Of a DNA stretch of 11,000 nt, positions 1-5,464 are shown piece by piece; the stretch's first letter is position 1; each line of letters begins with the position of its first letter. The stretch comes from TC-15 sp034437275 (GTDB taxonomy: Bacteria > Chloroflexota > Anaerolineae > Aggregatilineales > Aggregatilineaceae): contig DAOTUD010000188.1 of assembly GCA_034437275.1 (NCBI GenBank), forward strand, positions 1-11,000, in the 5' to 3' direction. The translations under genes and the position numbers were made by a program. The notes beneath the pieces were generated by a model. The model did no database searches and was not told the DNA's origin. It saw nothing but the letters and a program-made list of their open reading frames with translations.

Positions 1-12
1 TGTTCCCGTAAG

Positions 13-111
13 TTTTACCCCTCCCTAAATCCCTCCCCGTAAACGGAGAGGGACTTGCGCCTCCCCCCTTTCTCCGCGTGCGGGGAAAGGGGTCGGGGGA
101 TAGGGGTAAAA
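13..111. repeat. Palindromic intergenic repeat, copy 1 (about 100 bp)
   Basis: The element starts with TTTTACCCCT (13-22) and ends with its exact reverse complement AGGGGTAAAA (102-111). Inside are two GC-rich hairpins. One pairs 31-39 with 44-52 (one mismatch, TAAA loop). The other pairs 65-76 with 81-92 (one G-T pair, 4-base loop). A diverged copy in the opposite orientation lies at 9942-10053. The copy sits just downstream of the 3' end of the J-domain gene. T-runs precede the hairpin and A-runs follow it on both strands, which is the wrong order for an intrinsic terminator. A REP/MITE-like dispersed element is the best description; it carries no coding capacity. Confidence 0.75.
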
Positions 112-139
112 AGTGCATAACAGCCTCTAGCCAGCTATC

Positions 140-1189
140 CTACGGCTGCCACTGGATCACGACATCGCAGGTGCGGAATTCGCCGCGCTTTTGCAGTTCG
201 ACCTGCAGTCGCAGCACATAATACCCCGACGGCTTGCCACGCAGATCGACGGTGGCCAGCAGGCCATCGGTGACCGGGTCTTCGCGCCCACTCTGGCGCG
301 CGGGGCTGGGCCGAATCGTCTCCCAGGCCGGTTGACCTAACACCTGGCGCGGTGCGCTGCCCAGGTAGCCCAACCGCACGCTGTAATTCCACATCTCCGG
401 CGGGCGGGCGGCGCCGATCACGTCGAACGTCTGCGGCACGACCGCCTGGTCGTCCGGCGCGCTGATCTCGACCGCCGGGTCGGTACACGGGGAATGCAGC
501 CGGTCCGGGGTTGGGGCGACGGTAGGCCACACTGTGTCCGCTGGTTCTGGAGTCGAGGCCGTGTCGGTCCAGTCGGGCAGCATATCGTCCCACCACTCGA
601 CCCGCCAGCCGTCCTGCGGCTCGACGAAGGCGTAGACGATCACGGCGACATTCAGCGCCAGCAAAAACCCCAGCATCATCAACAGGCCGGTATACGGGCC
701 GCGCCACATGCCCACCATCCCCATCCAGACGCTTTCCACGCGGTGCAGCCCGCGTTTGTTCAGCCAGGTGCGTACCGTCATCCAGAACGGCGGGGGCTGC
801 TTGCGGCTTGCGGCGCGGTAGAAGCTGGCGCGGCGGCGGCTGCGAAAGGTGGTGGCCTGCTCCCACCAGGGCCGGTCGGGATCGTAGTGGGGCGCGCGGT
901 AGGGGCTGCGATAGGACTCGCGCGCCGCGCGGGGCTGGGTCGGGACGTGCGGCCAGCGCAGTTGGTCGTATTCGCGCCGGATGCGCGGCTGTTTGAGCGT
1001 GTCGTAGGCTTCGTTGACTAGCTTCAACTGTTCGGTGGCCCACTCGGCGCGCTCGGGGTTGAGGTCTGGGTGAACGGCCCGCACCGCGCGCCGGTAAGCC
1101 AGCCGCAGTTCGTCCTGCGTGGCGCGGCTGTCGATGCCCAGGATGGCGTAGTAATCCCGCTGGGGATCATAGGTCAGTTTTCGGCGCAT
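140..1189 (-). CDS. Membrane-anchored J-domain (DnaJ-like) protein
   Basis: This 349-residue protein has an N-terminal J domain (about residues 13-75) with the diagnostic HPD at 40-42, the loop that stimulates Hsp70/DnaK ATPase. A basic, Arg-rich linker (about 80-150) leads to one hydrophobic helix at about 166-188. A Thr/Pro/Asp-rich spacer (205-230) then leads to a C-terminal domain of about 115 residues with a beta-rich, Ig-like look and two cysteines (C235, C341) that could form a disulfide. The DnaJ Gly/Phe region, zinc-finger repeats and substrate-binding domains are all absent, so this is not canonical DnaJ. With the J domain inside, the C-terminal domain would be outside the cell. The ATG at 1189 is preceded by GGAG six bases upstream. 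The gene follows the zinc-ribbon gene by 21 bases and is probably co-transcribed with it. The client is unknown; the inferred role is recruiting DnaK to the inner face of the membrane. Confidence 0.88.
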   Translation of the reverse strand: MRRKLTYDPQRDYYAILGIDSRATQDELRLAYRRAVRAVHPDLNPERAEWATEQLKLVNEAYDTLKQPRIRREYDQLRWPHVPTQPRAARESYRSPYRAPHYDPDRPWWEQATTFRSRRRASFYRAASRKQPPPFWMTVRTWLNKRGLHRVESVWMGMVGMWRGPYTGLLMMLGFLLALNVAVIVYAFVEPQDGWRVEWWDDMLPDWTDTASTPEPADTVWPTVAPTPDRLHSPCTDPAVEISAPDDQAVVPQTFDVIGAARPPEMWNYSVRLGYLGSAPRQVLGQPAWETIRPSPARQSGREDPVTDGLLATVDLRGKPSGYYVLRLQVELQKRGEFRTCDVVIQWQP

Positions 1190-1210
1190 GGGTGCTCCAT
1201 ATCCGGCTGA

Positions 1211-1546
1211 TCAGCGCCGCCCGTAGCGTTCCTCGGCGTCGCGGAATTCGTCGGGGTCGACTTCCAGCGTCACCGCGCCGCAGTTACGGCACACCTGGGC
1301 GTTGACCTTCACCAGCCGCCGGAATGGGCGCAGCAGGCGCGAAACCTTGTTGAGCTTGAGCGCCTTGGGGGCCAACTGAAGCTGGCGAAATTTGTCGCTG
1401 TAATCCACCAGATAGGCCGCCCCGAGATCGCTCGAGCCGCAGCGCGCGCACCGCCACTGAATGCGGACCGGGACGGTCGCCGACCCGGCTTCGGGGATCG
1501 AGAGGGGGGGCGCGATGGTGGGCGGTGTATTCGAGTTGTCTTGCAT
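1211..1546 (-). CDS. Small zinc-ribbon protein, function unknown
   Basis: This 111-residue protein has two CxxC knuckles, C33/C36 (RCARCG) and C86/C89 (VCRNCG). They are separated by about 50 residues rich in Lys/Arg and Leu, and together could hold one zinc ion. The first 25 residues are Pro/Ser-rich and probably disordered, and the last 17 are highly charged. I chose the ATG at 1546 because GAGAAGG stands just upstream and because a longer start at 1588 would lie on or before the predicted transcription start (about 1587). It is the first gene of a two-gene minus-strand operon with the membrane J-domain protein. I do not recognise a named family. The pairing with a J-domain gene hints at a chaperone or quality-control link, but that is only inference. 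Confidence 0.8.
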   Translation of the reverse strand: MQDNSNTPPTIAPPLSIPEAGSATVPVRIQWRCARCGSSDLGAAYLVDYSDKFRQLQLAPKALKLNKVSRLLRPFRRLVKVNAQVCRNCGAVTLEVDPDEFRDAEERYGRR

Positions 1547-1593
1547 AGGGGGCCTTCTCCCGGTTGTGTGTACGGTCTGTCGATGCACTCCCC

Positions 1594-1621
1594 ATTATAC
1601 AAAACTTTGGCCCGAACAAAA
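1594..1621 (-). promoter_or_regulatory. Promoter of the zinc-ribbon/J-domain operon
   Basis: Read on the minus strand, a perfect TATAAT lies at 1599-1594. A weak -35-like TTTTGT lies at 1621-1616, with a 16-base spacer. The predicted start of transcription near 1587 leaves a leader of about 40 bases before the ATG at 1546. The -10 element is convincing. The -35 is poor. Confidence 0.55.
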
Positions 1622-1626
1622 CGTAT

Positions 1627-1800
1627 AGGGGGACCGGGCTGATCCCGCCGGTGCTGGTGCTGCGCGCGGTGGGCGAGGCTGCCCGCCCGAAACGCAAGCG
1701 CAAACACGACGATGTGCCCTTCACTGGCCCGATCGTGTACGGCAGCCGCGCCCCGTCCCCACCTACTATGATACAATGGCGGTATCGTACATTTAAGTGA
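1627..1800 (+). pseudogene. Possible gene remnant or tiny gene with coding-like base pattern
   Basis: One plus-strand frame ending in TGA at 1798-1800 shows a strong coding pattern from about 1638. In 45 codons, I count roughly 73% GC at codon position 1, 53% at position 2 and 82% at position 3, the pattern expected of a real gene in GC-rich DNA. The translation is hydrophobic at first, then carries a basic run (RPKRKRKHDD). No ATG opens it. Only CTG at 1639 (with AGGGGGA just upstream) or GTG at 1651 could start it, and the DNA before 1627 is promoter of the opposite operon. It may be the decayed 3' end of a lost gene, or chance. Its 3' end overlaps the leader of the secreted-protein gene. 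Confidence 0.25.
1767..1777 (+). promoter_or_regulatory. Weak -10 candidates before the secreted-protein gene
   Basis: Overlapping -10-like hexamers TATGAT (1767-1772) and TACAAT (1772-1777) lie 36-46 bases before the ATG at 1813. No convincing -35 is seen at the right distance, so this is a tentative call. Confidence 0.3.
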
Positions 1801-1812
1801 AAGGTGGAGCTT

Positions 1813-2607
1813 ATGTATACCAGGTTTGGTGCTGGTTTGGTGGCTGTCGTGCTGGTGGTGTCCGTGCTGGTGATCCCGCCGGTCGACGCGGCAACCGCCG
1901 TGCAGACGGTGAACGTGATGACGCAGGAAGGCGTAGGCAACTGTGTCGCTACACAGAGTATCTTTTTTGGTGTAGGGTATGCTGGTTCCGGGTCAATGGC
2001 CTATACCGTACCGTCGGACGGGCAGTATTTCATCGGCGATACGACAGCCGTTCATCAGTTTGGTCCCGTAGACCCTTATTCTGGTTATTGGGCCATCGTT
2101 CCGACGACCTATGATCCGAGTGTCCCGTTTCAGACCCAGGCGTTCGCCTATGGCTTTGCGGACGACCCGGCTACACCGGCTGAATTGACTGCGGGGCAGG
2201 ACGTGTTGATTCTGTTTGTCGGTAGTGGCTCGTATAATGCTCTGCCCCTCTGCGAAGCCCAGAGTTTTTGGGTTGACGTTACGGCCACGATCTACCGGGA
2301 AGACAGCACCGGGACGGACCCCGTGTCCCCGATCCCAGGGCCGGACATGGTCGCAATGCCGGAAGGGGCGGTCGTGGGGGCCTTCACCGCAGACACCCCG
2401 CTGTATTACGCGCCCAAACCCGACGCGACGACGTCATATACCATGACCGCCGGCAAGACGCTGTGGGTAACCGGGATGGATGCCAGCGGCAGGTTTTATC
2501 AGGTCGTGTTGGCCGGACAATTTTTGTGGGTGCCGGTCGACACCATCGGCCCGAATGACGACGCAGTGTGGAACGGGGAACCGCTGCCCACGACCATTGT
2601 CGAATAA
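1813..2607 (+). CDS. Secreted protein with C-terminal SH3b-like domain
   Basis: This 264-residue protein begins with a Sec signal peptide: a short basic start, a Val/Leu-rich core (about 8-22), and a likely cleavage near VDA-A at 26/27. The mature part has an N-terminal region of about 135 residues, Gly/Tyr/Thr-rich and beta-like, with C44 and C147 as a possible disulfide. A proline-rich joint (169-179) leads to a domain at about 187-247. There, TPLYYAPKPD, GKTLWVTG, GRFYQVV and FLWVPVDTI follow the usual order of bacterial SH3 repeats. The SH3b call is from pattern only. GGTGGAG stands 3 bases before the ATG at 1813; the GTG at 1804 lies inside that site and is rejected. Codons in the first half are visibly less GC-biased than in the ABC genes, which may mean a different origin or low expression. 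The gene stands alone, closed by a hairpin. The likely site of action is the cell surface; the ligand is unknown. Confidence 0.8.
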   Translation: MYTRFGAGLVAVVLVVSVLVIPPVDAATAVQTVNVMTQEGVGNCVATQSIFFGVGYAGSGSMAYTVPSDGQYFIGDTTAVHQFGPVDPYSGYWAIVPTTYDPSVPFQTQAFAYGFADDPATPAELTAGQDVLILFVGSGSYNALPLCEAQSFWVDVTATIYREDSTGTDPVSPIPGPDMVAMPEGAVVGAFTADTPLYYAPKPDATTSYTMTAGKTLWVTGMDASGRFYQVVLAGQFLWVPVDTIGPNDDAVWNGEPLPTTIVE

Positions 2608-2639
2608 CCCATCGCATTGTTTTGAGACAGTTATTATCG

Positions 2640-2668
2640 CGGAGCACACAGAGGGAGTGTGCTCCGTT
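2640..2668 (+). terminator. Hairpin terminator after the secreted-protein gene
   Basis: A perfect 10-bp stem pairs 2640-2649 with 2657-2666 (CGGAGCACAC with GTGTGCTCCG) around a 7-base loop. A modest T-rich tail (TTCGTTGT) follows. It lies 32 bases after the stop codon. The tail is weaker than in a textbook terminator. Confidence 0.6.
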
Positions 2669-2742
2669 CGTTGTGCAATTGTCGTGCAGTGTGCCGATAG
2701 CCGAGTCCTAACATTTCTATGACGCTGCGCCAACCCGGTTTT

Positions 2743-2751
2743 TGCTATAAT
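2743..2751 (+). promoter_or_regulatory. Extended -10 promoter of the 80-residue protein gene
   Basis: TGC directly followed by TATAAT (2746-2751) makes a perfect extended -10 element. No good -35 is seen, as is common for this class. Transcription would start near 2758, about 39 bases before the ATG at 2797. This excludes the earlier in-frame ATG at 2719. Confidence 0.65.
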
Positions 2752-2796
2752 GGGGCCGTTTGTTTCGTGGTGTGTGGTTACAGAGAGAGGACGTGT

Positions 2797-3039
2797 ATGC
2801 AGAATGCGCGACTGAGCTATTTCATTCGCGTGACCAACGTGGAGCTTTTCAACGCACTCGTCCAGACCGCCGAACAGTTCAGCGCCGATCATGCGGTGCG
2901 CTTCGACACCCGCCGCCACCAGGGGTATTACGAGCTGACGACCGCCAGCGCCGCCCTGTGGCGCAAGCTCTATCTCTACGGCCAGATGTTGGCCCAGGCC
3001 CAGGACGACTACATCGAGGGCGGCGAACTGCCCGCCTGA
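2797..3039 (+). CDS. Small hypothetical protein, 80 residues
   Basis: This is a short acidic/aromatic protein of 80 residues with no signal peptide, no membrane segment and no cysteine. It appears to mix strand and helix: a start rich in beta-formers (LSYFIRVTN), a helix around 15-30, a central charged RFDTRRHQG turn, and a C-terminal helix at about 49-70 ending in an acidic tail. GAGAGAGG lies 6 bases before the ATG, and an extended -10 promoter sits at the right distance, so the gene is well supported as a separate unit. It has its own promoter and a downstream hairpin, so it is not part of the ABC operon. I do not recognise its family and assign no function. Confidence 0.7.
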   Translation: MQNARLSYFIRVTNVELFNALVQTAEQFSADHAVRFDTRRHQGYYELTTASAALWRKLYLYGQMLAQAQDDYIEGGELPA

Positions 3040-3052
3040 TCCTGGCGCACGT

Positions 3053-3076
3053 TGGCAGGGGGCGTCTCCCCTGCCA
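3053..3076 (+). terminator. GC-rich hairpin after the small gene
   Basis: A perfect 9-bp stem pairs 3053-3061 with 3068-3076 (TGGCAGGGG with CCCCTGCCA) around a 6-base loop, 13 bases after the stop codon. No T-run follows directly; the nearest TTTT comes 14 bases later. It could be a weak terminator or a message-stabilising hairpin. Confidence 0.4.
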
Positions 3077-3155
3077 GCCTCATCACCCCGTTTTGCCCCC
3101 GCCAACACGCCCCCTCTACAGCCGAGTTGCACGCCATAAAGGTGATACCTGTGAT

Positions 3156-3183
3156 TTTACGCTTGGGGTAAGCGTGGTATAAT
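3156..3183 (+). promoter_or_regulatory. Promoter of the ABC transporter operon with a palindromic operator candidate
   Basis: TATAAT at 3178-3183 is preceded by TG plus one base (3175-3177), giving an extended -10. TTTACG at 3156-3161 matches the -35 consensus at four of six positions with a 16-base spacer. Transcription would start near 3190, about 30 bases before the first ATG. ACGCTT (3159-3164) and AAGCGT (3170-3175) form a perfect inverted repeat around GGGGT. It spans from the end of the -35 to the extended -10, where a bound repressor or activator would control access. The operator role is inferred from position and symmetry. Confidence 0.65.
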
Positions 3184-3221
3184 CACCCGCCGAAATTACT
3201 GGATGGGACAAGGATGATTAG

Positions 3222-4391
3222 ATGGCCTCAACTGCACCTTCGAAATCCTCGCCGCTGCGGCGATTGCGCGTGCTCGATAGTGCCACCTTCCAGGGGCTTT
3301 TGATCCCACTGTTGTCGGTCTTCACCGCCATCGTTGTGGGGTCAATTTTGATCCTGCTCAATGGGCGCGACCCGATCTCAGCCTTCGAAGGGCTGTTCGA
3401 GGGGGCGCTGCTTGAAGCGCGCGGGCTGCGTGCCACGCTGGTGAACATGACGCCGCTGATCCTGTCGGGGTTGGCGGTGGCTTTCGCCTTCAAAAGCGGC
3501 CTGTTCAACATCGGCGTGCAGGGCCAGTTGATCGTCGGCTCGGTGGCGGCGGCGTGGGTGGGCTATGCCGTGTCGCTGCCCCCGCTGCTGCACGTCACGC
3601 TGGCGATGCTGGTCGCGGGGCTGGCCGGCGCGCTCTGGGGGGCAATCCCCGGCGCGCTCAAAGCCTACGCCGCTGCGCACGAGGTGATCACGACGATCAT
3701 GCTCAACGCGATCGCGATCCAGTTGGCGGGCTGGCTGATCTCGACCGGCAGCGCGGACGGCACGATCAAGCCCGGACCGCTGGCGCTGGCCAGTCCGCCG
3801 GGTGGCATTCCCCAGACGCCCACCATTGCCGAGTCGGCGCACCTGCCGGTGATCTTCTCCTTCCCGCCGCGCATCTTCATGCACGCCGGCATCTTCGTGG
3901 CGATTATCGGCACCATCGTCGCCATGTTCATCCTGTACCGCACTACGTTCGGCTTCGAGCTGCGCATGGTGGGCCACAACCCGGACGCCGCCGACTACGC
4001 CGGGGTCAACGTCAAGCGGACTACCATCCTCACGATGTTCATTGCGGGCTGCTTCGGCGGGCTGGCGGGGGGCGTGCAAACGCTGGGCGTCAACTTCAAG
4101 TACGTGGGCAACCAGAGCCTGGGGCTGGGCTTCGACGGGCTGACGGTCGCCTTCCTGGCGGGGAACAACCCGCTGGGCATAAACTTCTCGGCGTTTTTGT
4201 TCGGCGCGATGGAGGCCGGCGCGCGCGAGATGTTTACGCGCTCGTTCGTCGAGCAAGAGTTGATCCAGGTCATCCAGGCGTTGATCTTGATGTTCGTAGC
4301 GGCGGACCAGATCATCCGCCAACTGTATCGCATCCGCGAGCCAGCCGCGCGCCGGGGGCGTGTCAGCGCGCCAGCGGACGAGGAGAATTAG
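3222..4391 (+). CDS. ABC transporter permease, nucleoside/BMP-type (YufP-like)
   Basis: This 389-residue integral membrane protein belongs to the RbsC/LivH-like permease family (BPD_transp_2). It forms one half of the import channel for, most likely, nucleosides or another BMP-bound solute. The family motif KSGLFNIGVQGQ is at about 91-102. The cytoplasmic loop that docks on the ATPase is recognisable at about 244-266 (GFELRMVGHNPDAADYAGVN). Eight or so hydrophobic stretches alternate from residue 24 to 362. The N-terminus (1-20) and C-terminus (about 366-389) are charged and cytoplasmic. AAGGA stands 7 bases before the ATG. The gene is first in the operon and is followed 3 bases later by the partner permease, so the two are probably translationally coupled. 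Substrate is inferred from family only. No substrate-binding protein is encoded in the window. Confidence 0.93.
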   Translation: MASTAPSKSSPLRRLRVLDSATFQGLLIPLLSVFTAIVVGSILILLNGRDPISAFEGLFEGALLEARGLRATLVNMTPLILSGLAVAFAFKSGLFNIGVQGQLIVGSVAAAWVGYAVSLPPLLHVTLAMLVAGLAGALWGAIPGALKAYAAAHEVITTIMLNAIAIQLAGWLISTGSADGTIKPGPLALASPPGGIPQTPTIAESAHLPVIFSFPPRIFMHAGIFVAIIGTIVAMFILYRTTFGFELRMVGHNPDAADYAGVNVKRTTILTMFIAGCFGGLAGGVQTLGVNFKYVGNQSLGLGFDGLTVAFLAGNNPLGINFSAFLFGAMEAGAREMFTRSFVEQELIQVIQALILMFVAADQIIRQLYRIREPAARRGRVSAPADEEN

Positions 4392-4394
4392 CTT

Positions 4395-5456
4395 ATGGCA
4401 GACGATCTTGCAATTGGGCTGGCGATTGTCGCCACCATCAACGCCGCGATTCGCTTCACGATCCCGATCGTGCTCGGTGCGCTCAGCGGCATTTTCAGCG
4501 AGCGTTCGGGCATCGTCAACATCGGCATCGAGGGCATGATGCTGATGGCGGCCTTTACCGGCTTTATGGTCAATGCCGAACTCAGCCAGCCGGATATGTC
4601 CGCCGCGCTACAAAACGCGCCGGTGCGCTTCACGCTGGCGCTGGCGGCGGCGCTGATGACCGGCGCGCTGCTGGGGCTGCTGCACGGCCTGCTGTCGATC
4701 CGCTACCGCATCGACCAGATCATCAGCGGCACCGTGATCAACATCCTGGCCTTCGGGCTGACCGGCTACTTCTACGACACCGAGCTCGTGGTCCGCGCCA
4801 ACCCTTCCAAGCTGCCGAGCCTGATCGACAACCCGTTCCCGTCGGGGGGCGAATGGTTGGGCTTCGATCTGTTCGGGCGGCACATCGGGCTGGGCACCTG
4901 GACGCCGCAGTTCTCCGAAAATTTCAGCCTGGTGCTGCCCTACGATATCGGGCGTATTTTGTTCGACAAGGACATCATCACCTACCTCACCCCGGTGTTG
5001 ATTTTGCTGATGGGGTGGGCCTTGTTCAACACCACCTGGGGGCTGCGTACGCGCTCGGTGGGCGAAAACCCGCGCGCGGCGGATACGCTGGGCATCAATG
5101 TGTACCGCGTGCAGTTCACCAACTTGTTCCTGGGCGGCATGGTCGCCGGGCTGGCCGGGGCCTTTCTGACGCTGGTCGGCGTGCCGACCTTCGAGCCGGG
5201 GATGACGACCGGGCGCGGCTTCATCGCGCTGGCGGTGATGATCTTTGGCAACTGGCGGCCTTCGGGGGCGCTGCGCGGCGCGCTGTTGTTCGGCTTTGCG
5301 CTGGCGCTGCAAAACCAGTTGCAGAACTTCGGCATTAACGTGCCGCACCAACTGGTGGGGATGCTGCCCTATCTGTTGACGATTATTGTGCTGGCGGGCT
5401 TCGTGGGCCGTGTGCGGCCTCCGGCCCATGTTGGCATGGCATACGAGCAGGAGTAG
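4395..5456 (+). CDS. ABC transporter permease, nucleoside/BMP-type (YufQ-like)
   Basis: This 353-residue protein is the second channel half, of the YufQ/RbsC-like type. The motif SERSGIVNIGIEGMM is at 35-49, and the ATPase-docking loop is at about 216-238 (GLRTRSVGENPRAADTLGIN). TTGRGFIALAVMIFGNW at 271-287 is the usual late helix of this subfamily. Residues 130-195 form a longer polar stretch, probably extracytoplasmic, between helices. The protein is slightly longer than many family members (about 300-320), owing to this loop and the C-terminal tail. AGGAG inside the end of the previous gene lies 9 bases before the ATG. Eight bases separate its stop from the giant ATPase gene, so all three are almost certainly one transcript and one complex. 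Confidence 0.93.
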   Translation: MADDLAIGLAIVATINAAIRFTIPIVLGALSGIFSERSGIVNIGIEGMMLMAAFTGFMVNAELSQPDMSAALQNAPVRFTLALAAALMTGALLGLLHGLLSIRYRIDQIISGTVINILAFGLTGYFYDTELVVRANPSKLPSLIDNPFPSGGEWLGFDLFGRHIGLGTWTPQFSENFSLVLPYDIGRILFDKDIITYLTPVLILLMGWALFNTTWGLRTRSVGENPRAADTLGINVYRVQFTNLFLGGMVAGLAGAFLTLVGVPTFEPGMTTGRGFIALAVMIFGNWRPSGALRGALLFGFALALQNQLQNFGINVPHQLVGMLPYLLTIIVLAGFVGRVRPPAHVGMAYEQE

Positions 5457-5464
5457 GGGGCGGC

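Noticed and set aside
13..111. Repeat copy 1 as the terminator of the J-domain operon
   Set aside because: In either direction T-rich DNA precedes and A-rich DNA follows the hairpins, the reverse of an intrinsic terminator.
3378..4322. Long minus-strand open frames opposite the permease and ATPase genes
   Set aside because: They are antisense shadows of GC-rich codons: Arg/His/Gln-rich translations, no ribosome sites, no recognisable motifs.
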